A stretch of DNA of 64,000 nucleotides from Littorina saxatilis (GCF_037325665.1 NC_090248.1:13811252-13875251), one strand, 5' to 3'; positions 1-10,935 are shown, counted from the first letter of the stretch. Program-made: numbers and translations. Notes: a model not told the origin generated them from the letters alone.

Positions 1-66
1 AAGAGGCGAAGCCTTCAAGGCTCACGTAAGAAATCGACAAACAGTAACACAAACTCAATCACTCCG

Positions 67-73
<7 letters not shown>

Positions 74-135
<62 letters not shown>
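74..135. repeat. (CA)n microsatellite
   Basis: Near-perfect CA dinucleotide run. Reading frames through it give only VCVC or THTH translations and are not genes. Confidence 0.97.
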
Positions 136-139
<4 letters not shown>

Positions 140-362
140 GCATAGGTGAAACTATGCAAGAAAGCGAGACCCTGGATCTGCCAAGAAGTCTCGGCCCGCT
201 CACAATAACAATGACCGAGACTTTCAGTAATTCCTTTGCGTGACGTCTAACCCTCTTACGTCATAATATGACGTCTTCAAATAGTTTCTATCACACACGT
301 CGAACACTTTTGACCGAGACTGACGTAATCCATAGACTCGGAAATGTTAAAGTTTCTACCAC

Positions 363-414
363 AGACATACACACATACATACATACATACATACATACAT
401 ACGCACGCACAGAC
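363..414. repeat. (ATAC)n microsatellite
   Basis: Tetranucleotide ATAC run followed by a short ACGC/ACAG tail. Confidence 0.9.
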
Positions 415-443
415 AGACAAAGTTTATCATCGCATAGGCTACA

Positions 444-640
444 CTTACGTGAGCCAAAAACAACATGAAAAGTCCATAAAGAGTGTCGGCAATGTTCAGA
501 CATTTCAGGCAGTCCTTGGGGTCTACTTTCGCCCGCCGTGAAAAAAGTTTGGCAAATCTGCCGAAATACTGGCAATGTTTTCGGTGATTCGAAAAAAAGC
601 TTTGGTGTTGTGGAGACTGGAGACGGCAGACGACATCCCT
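444..640. repeat. Dispersed repeat, copy 1
   Basis: This segment contains 'gcagtccttggggtc', 'ccgccgtgaaaaaa' and 'gtttg/gatttgaa' blocks that recur in the same order at about 11,275-11,430. It is an old interspersed repeat of unknown class. No coding sense is seen in it. Confidence 0.5.
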
Positions 641-969
641 GCAGTCGTTGTGTTACCTCGTTACTCAGCAAGTTGGTAGTTGGGAGAAGTTCGGACATCG
701 TGTTGGCTATCAAACGTTACTTCAGGACCAAAACGCAGAAGAAGCTAGGTTGTTGAAATAACCAAAAGTCCACCGTTGGTAAAAAGAAAACATGCATGCA
801 CAAGTATTGCCTTCAATTTCTAATCTTTACTCAACATGCTATTAGTTTTGAGAAGTTCGGACACAGCATTGGCTATCAAACGTTACAGTTCAGGATCAAA
901 AGGAAGAAATAGATACAAGATACAAGAGATACAAGAAGTTTTATTGTCCTCATCAATACAAGGAAATGT

Positions 970-1440
970 GGCATGTGTGTGGCAAGACATGATACACTGA
1001 TACATAGACATTTACAAAACACAACTGAAGTTCAATATCAGCACACCCTTACGCAACATACCCACTACTTCATACACACAGGCTACATGTGCCCCTCGGA
1101 CGTACGCAACCCACAATTCACCCAGTCATACAGCTCCACATGCACTTACTCATTCATGCAGCACTCTAGCACCCGGCCATGTACAACTCATACACTGGAA
1201 CCCTCATACGACTACATATTGCATTATAACACCCGCACAAACATTACAACCTCAAACATCGTACTAGATCTACAACTAACAAGCATACCTCCACTATCAT
1301 GCACCGAATACATCATCATACATTACATCATAACATATCGCATTATAACACACGCACAAACATTACAACATCAGACATCGCACTATATCTACAACTAACA
1401 AACAATCATACACTATCAAACACCAGCGAGGGTGCTGAAA
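970..1440. repeat. CA/AT-rich low-complexity tract with a 120-bp duplication
   Basis: Low-complexity CA/TA-rich sequence. A block starting 'gcattataacac' at 1,220 recurs at 1,340 (about 65 bp, a few mismatches). The motif 'agttttattgtcc' at about 937 resembles a LINE 3' end read on the minus strand, so the tract may be retroposon tail debris. Confidence 0.5.
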
Positions 1441-1697
1441 TAACCCAAAAGCCTAATCAGCTAATGTACGCAAAGAGACAAACACACATGCACATAATTA
1501 TGCTACCAAGTTAAACCCGCTTGTCTGACTCACTATCCTACTGATTGACTGTTCATCTGGCTGTTTATCTCCGTTTGTTTCATTCCTACACATGAAACCG
1601 TTTTCAGTACGTCGCCTCCACTCTTTTGCAACTGTGAAAAGGGGGCACAGTTCATCATCGTCGTGACCAAAACACAATGTCAAGAAAGAATACTGAC

Positions 1698-1799
1698 CTC
1701 TCTTGTTGGCCTTCAGTCTCTTGTGGAAAATGAACCTTTTGTCTTTTTTGATCAGCTCTTCGGGCAAGGTGTAGGCATTGGGCGGTGGTCGTTTGAAGC
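1698..1799 (-). CDS. SHIPPO/STPG-repeat protein, downstream exon (ODF3/CIMAP1-like)
   Basis: On the minus strand a good acceptor (tttcatttcag) precedes a 102-nt open exon that ends at AAGAGAG|GTCAGT. Entry is phase 1 and exit is phase 1. It reads GFKRPPPNAYTLP, then EELIKKDKRF and IFHKRLKANKR. This is the sperm-tail PG-rich repeat layout: a Pro-rich PxPxxY core followed by an aromatic residue and a basic segment ending in R. It joins the exon at 2,576-2,683 exactly in frame (GAG G|GC TTC). Members of this family are axonemal microtubule-associated proteins of sperm flagella and cilia; that role is taken from the family. No further exon is recognised to the left. Confidence 0.72.
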
Positions 1800-2070
1800 C
1801 TGAAATGAAACACGACTGACGGATATCCATCACAGACAGTAAACATGGCCGTCATTGTGACGAACCCGGTGTAAATACTAAATAACGGTTTTTTTGTTTT
1901 TTTTGGGGGGGGGGGGGTCTTTATATGTCAACCACGTGGCCGGCGATGATGACACGTATATTTCTTCATGCTCACTAAGCCACTTACTCACTTTCTTTCT
2001 TTATTTGGTGTTTAACGTCGTTGCTTGACAACAAAGGAAATAGTTATCATAACGTTGTTTAACGATGGTG

Positions 2071-2234
2071 CAGGCCTGATAGTGGAGAGTATTTTACTCG
2101 CCATGGCGAGTGGAAACATGTCAATGGCGAGTAGAAATGTTAATCTACTCGCCAAATGCGAGTAAAGTTGCTGAAACAAGTGCATGGTTTGGCGAGTAAA
2201 ATGTGCTCTCTGGATAGTAAATTATGAGAAGTAC
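2071..2234. repeat. Palindrome-bearing dispersed repeat, copy 1
   Basis: About 160 bp rich in 'ggcgagtagaaatg/ctactcgcc' motifs, including the perfect 16-bp palindrome ACTCGCCATGGCGAGT. An inverted copy lies at 60,080-60,237, bounded by the same 'aggcctg' and 'acttctcataattta' ends. It is probably a small non-autonomous DNA element. Confidence 0.7.
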
Positions 2235-2313
2235 TAGCCAAAGGCCAGTGCCCCATTTTGTGGACTCTCAGCGCTGTCAGGTGACACACTTAAAGCAACA
2301 TCGTCGACGACGA

Positions 2314-2323
2314 CAACGACGAC

Positions 2324-2386
<63 letters not shown>

Positions 2387-2440
2387 GACGATGAGGAGGA
2401 GGAGGAGAAGGAGGGGGGGGAGGAGGAGGACGGCGACGAC
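2314..2440. repeat. (GAT)n and (GGA)n microsatellites
   Basis: A pure GAT trinucleotide run followed by a GGA/GAG-rich purine tract. Open frames here are artefacts. Confidence 0.95.
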
Positions 2441-2575
2441 TCCGGTTTGCCTTCAAAATATCTTTTTCACCGCTCGTTGCACTGCCCCACTCTTAATCAG
2501 TCAACCGACCCAGTCAGTCACCCAACCCTCCAACCCACCAACCGACCAACCAACCAACCCAGACTATCCGAGTAC

Positions 2576-2683
2576 CCTCAGGGTTAAAGATGTTCCTGTT
2601 GAGAATTGACCACTCGGGGTTTTTCAGCTTGGTCAGGTCGACACTGGGCAGGGAGTAATTGGCCGGACCCGCCAACATCTGGG
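2576..2683 (-). CDS. SHIPPO/STPG-repeat protein, upstream exon (ODF3/CIMAP1-like)
   Basis: A minus-strand acceptor (tctcttgattgcag) opens a 108-nt exon that ends AACCCTGAGG|GTACT, phase 1 in and phase 1 out. It reads QMLAGPANYSLP, then SVDLTKLKNPEWSILNRN and IFNPE. The G-P-A-x-Y start and the later K-x-P-x-x-(S/T)-(I/M)-x-x-R segment match the last repeats of ODF3 as I remember them. The same exon length, phase and repeat content recur at 11,025-11,132 on the other strand. No 5' exon is visible between here and the assembly gap. The family assignment rests on motif pattern; a paralogue within the STPG/CIMAP group is possible. Confidence 0.75.
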
Positions 2684-2794
2684 CTGCAATCAAGAGAGAG
2701 AAAGCAAACAATTATGGAAGGTCGCGACCAAACTTTCTTTTGGGGAGAGACGGTGGAGAGGAAAAGGGGAGGAAGGAGTGAGGTGAAGAAAGAG

Positions 2795-2832
2795 GGGAGG
2801 GAAAGGGAAGGGAAGGGAAGGGAAGGGAAGCA

Positions 2833-2925
<93 letters not shown>
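2795..2925. repeat. (GGAA)n then (AG)n microsatellite
   Basis: Purine-only tract: GGGAA repeats running into about 45 AG units. It leads directly into the inverted-repeat element at 2,957. The second copy of that element (42.4 kb) is also preceded by an AG/CT tract. Confidence 0.95.
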
Positions 2926-2929
<4 letters not shown>

Positions 2930-2956
2930 ACACCGGTACGACCGAACTACCACGTT

Positions 2957-3267
2957 AAATTACTGTTGTGCAGCGGGTTGAAAGAATACCCTATACCTCG
3001 GAGATATACCTTCACTCGGTCTCAACGACGTCACGTGACATGTTATATGATGGAAGAGAATGCTGTCGCTTATTTTCCTTTTGAGGATGAGGGTTTAACA
3101 TGGATCGGGAACTTACAGGACAACCGCGGCTGTGCTTGCAAGTTTGGATAGTTTTTTCCGCGACTGAGCATCGTTTCGGTCTTACCGAACTGAGGGTGGA
3201 GACAGAGTGAAGGTATATCTCCGAGGTATAGGGTATTCTTTCAACCCGCTGCACAACAGTAATTTAT
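2957..3267. mobile_element. MITE-like element with 62-bp perfect terminal inverted repeats
   Basis: Bases 2,957-3,018 are the exact reverse complement of 3,206-3,267 (ends TAAATTACTGTTGTG / CACAACAGTAATTTA). A TA on each side could be the target duplication, as for Tc1/mariner-type elements. The inner part (about 3,090-3,155) recurs at 42,535-42,605. The right end stops 8 bp before the N gap, so a contig-end folding artefact is an alternative. Confidence 0.7.
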
Positions 3268-3275
3268 TGATACCT

Positions 3276-3475
3276 NNNNNNNNNNNNNNNNNNNNNNNNN
3301 NNNNNNNNNNNNNNNNNNNNNNNNNNNNNNNNNNNNNNNNNNNNNNNNNNNNNNNNNNNNNNNNNNNNNNNNNNNNNNNNNNNNNNNNNNNNNNNNNNNN
3401 NNNNNNNNNNNNNNNNNNNNNNNNNNNNNNNNNNNNNNNNNNNNNNNNNNNNNNNNNNNNNNNNNNNNNNNNNNN
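3276..3475. other. Assembly gap, 200 N
   Basis: Exactly 200 N bases, which looks like a fixed-size scaffold join and not a measured gap. Orientation of the flanking contigs is therefore only as good as the scaffolding. Confidence 0.99.
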
Positions 3476-3559
3476 AGGACATAAAGAGAGAGAGAGAGGC
3501 GGGAGAGGGAGGCAGAAGACACAATCGTGGTGTTGTGAGTCTTTGTGTTCGCGAGTGCG

Positions 3560-3866
3560 TTTGTTTGTTTGTTTGCTTAACGCCCAGCCGACCACGAAGA
3601 GCCATATCAGGGCGGTGCTGCTTTGACATATAACGTGCGCCACACACAAGACAGAAGTCGCAGCACAGGCTTCATGTCTCACCCAGTCACATTATTCTGA
3701 CACCGGACCAACCAGTCCTAGCACTAACCCCATAATGCCAGACGCCAGGCGGAGCAGCCACTAGATTGCCAATTTTAAAGTCTTAGGTATGACCCGGCCG
3801 GGGTTCGAACCCACGACCTCCCGATCACGGGGCGGACGCCTTACCACTAGGCCAACCGTGCCGGTC
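3560..3866 (-). mobile_element. tRNA-derived SINE, family 1
   Basis: Read on the minus strand the head has a pol III A box (TGGCCTAGTGG) and B box (GGTTCGAACCC), then a unique body ('ccaattttaaagtctta' side on plus), and a (CAAA)n tail. A 10-bp target duplication, CGCGAGTGCG, flanks it at 3,550-3,559 and 3,867-3,876. Near-identical copies lie at 6,087-6,402 and 62,521-62,822. Confidence 0.93.
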
Positions 3867-3919
3867 CGCGAGTGCGTGAGTGTGGATATGTATATATCTA
3901 AATATGTATGTATGTATGT

Positions 3920-4190
3920 TTTCACAAAGAAAGTCTTAGACAGTCTTGAAGATACTATTGTCTCCCACGTCAGGTCATGGTTTGATCTGAACAACTCGTC
4001 AAACCGTGCATGGATGTTCTGCCCAAGAAATAATGCTATTCCCCTTTGTCAGAGAATTAATCATTTCGGGTACAGCTGTAAAGTTATTGTATGTGTTGTC
4101 GGTGCGCTCGGGTGTGTGAATAGAAGGTTTGTTAGTGGTATGATGCTAGCCGGACTGTCTGCGCGCCAAGCAAAAGCCATTGCTAAGTAG
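3920..4190 (+). mobile_element. Decayed retrotransposon ORF C-terminus (LINE-like)
   Basis: An open stretch reads KKVLDSLEDTIVSHVRSWF, then NNSSNRAWMFCP, and ends VVGALGCVNRRF...ARQAKAIAK before a stop. The 'hVVGALG' block and the preceding 'RSWFDLN' block resemble the region downstream of the reverse transcriptase in R2/NeSL-type non-LTR elements. This is from memory of family patterns and the middle part appears frame-shifted. It is a remnant, not a host gene. Confidence 0.4.
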
Positions 4191-4758
4191 GCTAAAGGGG
4201 GGTAATTTGGACACCCTAAGAACTAGACGCTGTGGCTGGCCCATAGAAGTTGGTAAGCAAAGACGGTGGGGTTGTATCTCAAGATTGGGGTTAGACCTAC
4301 ACACATGCAAGTGAAGTAAAGGATCTTATGTGTTTTGTCAACACACGAACTTGTATCTTGAAATGTGAGGAAAAGTTTAAATTTGTCCACTAGTCGGGTA
4401 AATTGTACAGGGCAAAGTTCAAATTAGCCGAACTCATTTGCATAGGAAGTTAACCCAAGCCGACTATCTTTCATTGCTGCTAGACCTTTCTTCATGTCTT
4501 CTTAACACCATTTTCCATGACTGAAAGACCAAAGAAAAGAGATATTGCAATTTTCTAACATCAATACTCAAAAAGTTAGACATTCAGCGACATTCAGATA
4601 ACAAATTCTAAAAGTTCTCACCTGCCACAGGTTGTTAGTCGGAGCGAAATTTGTTTCTTACGCAAGCGTCATTGACAATCACCAGTAACGTAAAAAAAAA
4701 AGTGACATAAAAAATTGTTACACGAACTATTACGATATTCGCCTTGTTCAATTAACTC

Positions 4759-5222
4759 CCCCCCCCCCCCCCCCCCCCCCCTTACCCTACTGTTCCATGA
4801 GCGCTTATGATCGGTTAACGGATCATCTGGAAACAAAGATGCCGCAATACACAGTAACCCTGCTACGTGTGAAAAGCAAAACAGTAAGACTCCCAGCTAA
4901 ACCCTACTTCGAGCATTAATAGGAGTGTATGACTCGGTGAAAACATGTGTGTGTGTGTGTGTGTTTGTCAGTGTGTGTGTGTGTTTGTCAGTGTGTGTGT
5001 GTGTGTGTGTGTACGTGTGTGTGTGTTGGGGGGGGGGGACGATGGCCATATGAGTTTCCATCTTCGGCCACTGCCTTTGCTGTGCTCAGTGAAAATGGTA
5101 TCTGTTTACAATCATGTAACTATTCCCAAGTATTCATTTGGTTACGTACCGCCTGAATCGTGTCATTAATCAGTAAATATGTAGGTAGGTAGGTAGGTAG
5201 GTAGGTAGGTAGGGAGGGAGGG
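4759..5222. repeat. Poly-C, (GT)n and (TAGG)n simple repeats
   Basis: Poly-C at 4,759-4,780, a broken GT run at 4,945-5,028 ending in a G run, and a TAGG tetranucleotide run at about 5,180-5,214. The rest is unique sequence without a recognisable gene. Confidence 0.9.
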
Positions 5223-5450
5223 CTCCCCATAGCGCGCGTCCCTGCGTCCTATACGCACTAGAAGCCGAAAACACGTACTAGAAATTTATGGAGGGGGTCC
5301 CTGGACGCACTAGACTTAAAAGAGCGGGTTCTTGGACGCACTAAATTTCCTTTATCGTGCGCACCACAGATACCATTTTCAGACTGCAATCGTCCGCTAT
5401 TGCGTACCTGAGGTACGTAACGGTTTTCAGACTGTATACGTCTCGTGCAG

Positions 5451-5617
5451 GCGCCAATGTCAATTTCACGATCGAAGGAAAGAAGGTTAAAAGTGATGCA
5501 AATGTAGCTGTGCCCGGTAAGGTTATGTACTTAGAAGCACTGGTTGCTCGGGAAAAACCGTATTGGGCGACTTATGTGTTGAACGAACACAGAAGCACAG
5601 ATCCAGCAAAGAAATGA
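5451..5617 (+). CDS. Possible terminal coding exon, unknown product
   Basis: An acceptor-like tacgtctcgtgcag is followed by an open phase-1 stretch of 55 codons ending in TGA. It reads ANVNFTIEGKKVKSDANV, AVPGKVMYLEALVAREKPYW, ATYVLNEHRSTDPAKK. Composition is protein-like with alternating hydrophobic residues suggesting beta strands, perhaps an extracellular domain end. I do not recognise the family and found no partner exon. It could be a stray open frame. Confidence 0.3.
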
Positions 5618-5769
5618 ACGGAACAGGCAAACCAAGTGCGTTTGCGTGTGTGTGTTTGTATGTGTGTGTGTGTTCCATTCATTAAGGTGTTGTTGGATTG
5701 TCATGTCCACCTAGAATATTCCAATGAAAAATACACCTCGCAGTACACTGTACGTGACCACAATGTTTT

Positions 5770-6475
5770 ATATTTGTAAGAGTCCACCATCTCCGCTGAA
5801 GAGCACTCAGAGTTGCTAGAGATCAGATCACGATGTCTTCAGCAAACTCTGGTGTGGTCGTCTGCTTCCACCGTACGCTGTGGCCGACGAGGCAGGCTGG
5901 ATGGCATCAAGCGTGAAGTAGACAGTCTTATGTGGTCAGAGATTAGATTATCCTGGACGATGACCTTGTTCCGATGTGCATTCTCACTTGTGATCAGGAC
6001 GTCTAGGGTGGGTGGGTTCGCTGATCATCTGAGACAGTCCACGATCACAGGAGAGTCTGGAGGTTTTGCATGTTGTTGTCAGATGGTTTTGTGTGTGTTT
6101 TTTGTTTGTTTGTTTAACGCCCAGTCCACCACGAAGGGCCATATCAGGGCGGTGCTGCTTTGACATTTAACGTGCGCCACACACAAGACAGAAGTCGCAG
6201 CACAGGCTTCATGTCTCACCCAGTCACATTATTCTGACACCGGACCAACCAGTCCTAGCACTAACCCCATAATGCCAGACGCCAGGCGGAGCAGCCAGTA
6301 GATTGCCAATTTTAAAGTCTTAGGTATGACCCGGCCGGGGTTCGAACCCACGACCTCCCGCTCACTGGGCGGACGCCTTACCACTAGGCCAACCGTGCCG
6401 GTTTGTCAGATGGTACGTCAAAATGAAAGTTGAGATCTCCAACCACTACCACTGTAGGTTTCTTGCTGATTGCTT
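5770..6475 (-). mobile_element. Decayed LINE endonuclease fragment, split by a SINE
   Basis: On the minus strand the sequence right of the SINE reads KKPTVVVVGDLNFHFDVPSD, the GDhN(F/h) block of APE-type LINE endonucleases. Left of the SINE it continues with EPTHPRR-like and VQDNLISDHI-like segments typical of the domain's C-terminal part. Several frames are broken. The SINE at 6,087-6,402 sits inside with a perfect 11-bp duplication, so the LINE piece is the older of the two. Confidence 0.6.
6087..6402 (-). mobile_element. tRNA-derived SINE, family 1
   Basis: Same A box, B box and body as the copy at 3,560. Target duplication TTGTCAGATGG at 6,076-6,086 and 6,403-6,413. It interrupts the LINE endonuclease remnant. 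Confidence 0.94.
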
Positions 6476-6478
6476 TTT

Positions 6479-6847
6479 ACATTCAGTCAAGTTATGACTG
6501 AATGTTTTAACGAGAGCGGAGAGTGAGTATGTGAGTATACAATAAAGAAAGTCGCTATCTAAGGGTTTTCTTCATTGTAAGTCCATTGTTCAGTCAAACA
6601 CAACAAAACTATATATTTTGGGATACAGGAGGCAATGCAGAATACAATGATGTCACCTCTGTGATTCAAGTATCGACTTTTATGAAATCGACAAAATCGG
6701 CTAAATTTGAGTGAACATTTCAATGCAATCCCATAGTCCGCACGAAGTCAAAGATCATGTAACACAAACTTCAAACAAATTGATGAAAAACTCTGTACCA
6801 ATTTTCATTAAAATCCGTTCGGTAGTTTTTCAGAAAAGCTTTTCACA

Positions 6848-6901
<54 letters not shown>

Positions 6902-6963
6902 TCGGGAGACAAACCTCGCTCTCCGCTCTCGTTAAAACTTTCAGTCATTACTTGACTGAATGT
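6479..6963. mobile_element. Foldback relative of the HINE-like family
   Basis: The two ends are about 45-bp inverted repeats: ACATTCAGTCAAGT...GACTGAA, then GTTTTAACGAGAGCGGAGAG on the left, with two or three mismatches on the right. Each end is itself a hairpin (ACATTCAGTCA...TGACTGAATGT). The interior holds a (CA)n run at 6,848-6,898 and an 'attttcattaaaatccgttcgg' block that is the reverse of the 'gaccgatctttatgaaatt' block in the copies at 7.7-13.9 kb. Confidence 0.7.
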
Positions 6964-7664
6964 TAAAAAAAAAAAAATTTAAAAAAATTTGACTCGGACG
7001 GTCTCACCTTGTCCGCTCCGATCCTTTGCTGTACAAACCCAACAAAGTGTCCGCGGTTTTCCCATCACCAATAACCACAGTAGTAAAAGTATGGCACTCA
7101 GACTGCTAGAAGCATAAAATCAGACCTGTAAATCTTTGAAAGCTTTTTTTACGCCTGCTATGCACTTGTTTGCTTCTCGGCTAATAGCTCCGTCGACGGA
7201 AGAAACTGAGTCAGGGAAAGTGGAATGTTTGTGAGATGTTGAGAGCGTGTAGCTGGCCTTTCCAGCGTAGGTGGTACAGTGGACCCCCTCCCGTTTTAGA
7301 CCTCACAAAATCCGACAAAACCAGGTCTTGGAAAATAATCCGAGGGAGTCTTAAATTGGAGGTCCATTTACTGAGGGTTTTTTTGTTTTTTTGTTTTTTT
7401 GACCTCAGTTGCACGCTGGATGTTTGAACCTATATATATATTTATTTATTTTTTATTATTTTTTTTAAGGCGGGGAGCATCCTTCTTCCTTGGTCTTTTT
7501 CTGTATAACATAATCAACTTTATATTATACAAAACATAAACTTCTGTCTAATGTTTAACTCTAATTCCAATAAAATACGTAAGTCTAACTTCTTCCCATA
7601 CTTAAATTTTCCTATGGTCATTTTTGTTATCAAAATACAATAATTTATAAAATAAATTTGATCG

Positions 7665-8532
7665 TTTTTACATTTAGTCAAGTTTTGACTAAATGTTTTA
7701 ACGTAGAGGGGGGAATCGAGACGAGGGTCGTGGTGTATGTGCGTGTGTGTGTGTGTCTGTCTGTGTGTGTGTGTAGAGCGATTCAGACTAAACTACTGGA
7801 CCGATCTTTATGAAATTTGACATGAGAGTTCCTGGGTATGAAATCCCCTAACATTTTCTTCATTTTTTTGATAAATGTCTTTGATGACGTCATATCCGGC
7901 TTTTCGTGAAAGTTGAGGCGGCACTGTCACGCCCTCATTTTTCAACCAAATTGGTTGAAATTTTGGTCAGGTAATGTTCGACGAAGCCCGGACTTCGGTA
8001 TTGCATTTCAGCTTGGTGGCTTAAAAATTAATTAATGACTTTGGTCATTAAAAATCTGAAAATTGTAAAAAAAATATGTTTTTTATAAAACGATCCAAAT
8101 TTACGTTTATCTTATTCTCCATCATTTGCTGATTCCAAAAACATATAAATATGTTATATTCGGATTAAAAACAAGCTCTGAAAATTAAATATATAAAAAT
8201 TATGATCAAAATTAAATTGTCGAAATCAATTTAAAAACACTTTCATCTTATTCCTTGTCGGTTCCTGATTCCAAAAACATATAGATATGATATGTTTGGA
8301 TTGAAAACACGCTCAGAAAGTTAAAACGAAGAGAGGTACAGAAAAGCGTGCTATACTTCTCAGCGCAACTACTACCCCGCTCTTCTTGTCAATTTCACTG
8401 CCTTTGCCATGAGCGGTGGACTGACGATGCTACGAGTATACGGTCTTGCTGCGTTGCATTGCGTTCAGTTTCATTCTGTGAGTTCGACAGCTACTTGACT
8501 AAATGTTGTATTTTCGCCTTACGCGACTTGTT
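7665..8532 (+). mobile_element. HINE-like (Helentron-related) non-autonomous element, copy 1
   Basis: The left end is TTTTTACATTTAGTCAAG running into an inverted TTGACTAAATGT (12-bp hairpin). A GTGT/GTCT microsatellite follows at about 7,735-7,776, then a roughly 700-bp AT-rich body. The subterminal CTTGACTAAATGT at 8,494-8,506 is the inverted copy of the left motif. A small stem TCGC-CTTAC-GCGA lies near the right end (GACTTGTTT). Subterminal inverted repeats, an internal microsatellite and a 3' hairpin are hallmarks of Helentron-associated elements; no transposase is encoded. Confidence 0.65.
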
Positions 8533-9259
8533 TAAATTTTCATTTCATGGAATGGAATGCAAAAGCAAGGTCTACAAAGGGGGAGTCGTAAAGATCTCAC
8601 AAACTTCAAAGCATAGCAAAGTAAGTACGGCTATTTCGCGAGAGGTGTGAAAGGACGATGCCGAACTGAGTTCTCGCGAAGGAAAGAGCGGCATGGCATG
8701 TCTCACGGATATATATATCTCAAGAGAGCTGCTCAACGATTAGATACCGAACAGGTCTTTTCACTGTAGTATGTTAAAAAGCTGATGGAATCTCTCACCG
8801 ATTTTCCGCCTGGAATGAGGTGCGACAGTTGCAGCAGAGCGAGGGATGTAGTATATCACACCGCTCTAATACTAATGCCCCCCCCCCCCCCCCCCCTTGC
8901 TGTTTCCTGCACGTGCGCGCGGTTTGTGTCTTTTGCATTGGGTCATTTTTTAAGACTGAACTCTTTGCGAGGACAGTTTCGAATAATAAAACCAAAGCAG
9001 AAGCCTTGCACGGTTTGTGTCTCGGCAGACTAGCTGGGTCATGAAGATCTCTTCGCGTACGTTGCAAAGTTTGATGGAATTATATAATAGTATGTTTTTT
9101 ATTCATAGTTAATATGTAAAGTGCGGAGAGCACAGTTTACTGTGGTTCGCGCTATATAAGCTCTCATTATATCTATTATAGATAAAAACAAAACGCGCAA
9201 AAAGTTAAACAGGAAGACAGAACACGCATGCACTGAGAGAGTGTGAGGCCTAAACAAAA
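8533..9259. other. Unique sequence with poly-C tract
   Basis: Poly-C at 8,879-8,897. Short opposing open frames around 8,785-9,067 have no family features and I see no gene. Confidence 0.5.
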
Positions 9260-9527
9260 AATAGGTGTGGTTACGGTAACCCGACCTACCCTATTTTTAG
9301 GGGCCGACCCTATAACTTTTTATTACATTTGTCAAAAAAACAAAAAACACACAAGAAAACGAGTGCAGAAAACGCTATGAAAGCGAAAGCGCCCGAGTCG
9401 CACACTTATTTGCCTGTCAAGTAGGTTTAATTTGTACACATTAGAAAAAAAAGTTTTAAAAAAAAAAAGTGATTGCCTACCTTCCTACCCTATTTTTTTG
9501 GGCTATGTTACCGTAACCACACCTATT
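9260..9527. mobile_element. MITE with 21-bp terminal inverted repeats
   Basis: Bases 9,260-9,280 (AATAGGTGTGGTTACGG...) are the exact reverse complement of 9,507-9,527. Next to each end sits a related 'cctaccctattttt' block, extending the similarity to about 45 bp. No coding capacity. Confidence 0.75.
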
Positions 9528-10228
9528 ATTTTTTTTGACCTGAGCATTAAAGAAGGGTAGGGTTTTGCTGGGGCAAATCTCGAAGTATAAAGAGTATAAA
9601 ATCACCGCATCTCCCACCCCCTCACCACCCTCTCTTGTCTAACCCCTGTAATTTTTACCCATTCCGTAATACGTCTGTCTGTTCGCTGGTTGCAGAGATC
9701 GTCATAATTATGCCACTTTACATAAACATGATGCTACACATTCACAACAAACATTTTGTCAGCACTCACTGTAAACGTTTGTGCAAGTGGAGTGCAACGC
9801 CCTGAGTATCATTACATGAACATCGTCTTCGGGGATTTTGGTAATGGGGTTATCATGTCATGAGGGTAGTTGCCACGGCTGATTGCCACAGCACAGCGAT
9901 CACTTGGTTCTGGCGGTTCGACTTTAATTGCACCTAACTCCGGAAATGCTCTCAATCCCAGTCAGCAGATTTCAAAACTGTTGTAGAAACGGAAATACGT
10001 CAAAAATCAAAATGTGTTCTGAAAATTAAACGTTCTTTTTCAGTTAAAAAAACAGGTCTGTATTTTCGCGTAGTAGAAAGAAACAAAACACCATTTTGAA
10101 ATATGTTTTGTCGACCACCTTGGTTGCTTTGAATGCAGGGTGGGAATTTGTGGACGAAGTAATTCAGTGATTGACATTAGTGTCACAGACTGTTCATTGT
10201 TGATTGATTTTCAAGTAGAAAATTGGTC

Positions 10229-10757
10229 ATCAATCAATCAATTTGAGGCTTATATCGCGCGTATTCCGTGGGTACAGTTCTAAGCGCAGGGATTTATTTT
10301 TATTTTTTATTTTTATTTTTTATTAAATTTATATCGCGCACATATTCAAGGCGCAGGGATTTATTTATGCCGTGTGAGATGGAATTGTTTTACACAATAC
10401 ATCACGCATTCACATCGGCCAGCAGATCGCAGCCATTTCGGCGCATATCCTACTTTTCACGGCCTATTATTCCAAGTCACACGGGTATTTTGGTGGACAT
10501 TTTTATCTATGCCTATACAATTTTGCCAGGAAAGACCCTTTTGTCAATCGTGGGATCGTTAACGTGCACACCCCAATGTAGTGTACACGAAGAGACCTCG
10601 GTTTTTCGTCTCATCCGAAAGACTAGCACTTGAACCCACCACCTAGGTTAGGAAGGGGGGGGGGGGGGAGAAAATTGCTAACGCCCTGACCCAGGGTCGA
10701 ACTCGCAACCTCTCGCTTCCGAGCACAAGTGCGTTACCACTCGGCCACCCAGTCCTC
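10229..10757 (-). mobile_element. Modular tRNA-SINE, family 2, Leu/Ser-like head
   Basis: Minus-strand head with A box TGGCCGAGTGG and B box GAGTTCGACCC. The shared central body follows ('gtgcacgttaa', 'gattgacaaaagggtctttcc', 'cgtgtgacttggaataatagg'), then two successive tail modules ending '...gcgcgatataagcct' and an (ATTG)n tail. A poly-G/C slip is present at about 10,655. Confidence 0.9.
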
Positions 10758-10799
10758 ATGTCCCATGTAACCAGAATAGTTTGTCATGCCCTGTGTTGT

Positions 10800-10935
10800 T
10801 GCTGTCGTAATTTCCCCCGAAATCGGCGTATGCTGCCTGAATGGCGGGGTAACAACGGTCATACAAGTAAAAACCCACTCATGCAAAAACATGAGTGAAC
10901 GTGGGAGTTTCACGAACGAAGAAGAAGAAGCTGTC
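10800..10935 (+). mobile_element. 3' half of another SINE, family 3
   Basis: The segment through 'gtgggagtttcacgaacgaagaagaag' matches, in reverse, the 56,983-57,130 part of the SINE on the minus strand there. Only the body and the (GAA)n tail are present here, which fits a 5'-truncated insertion. Confidence 0.65.

Noticed and set aside
8785-9067. Overlapping ORFs on both strands around the poly-C tract
   Set aside because: Both owe their length to the proline/glycine homopolymer and lack splice or domain signals.
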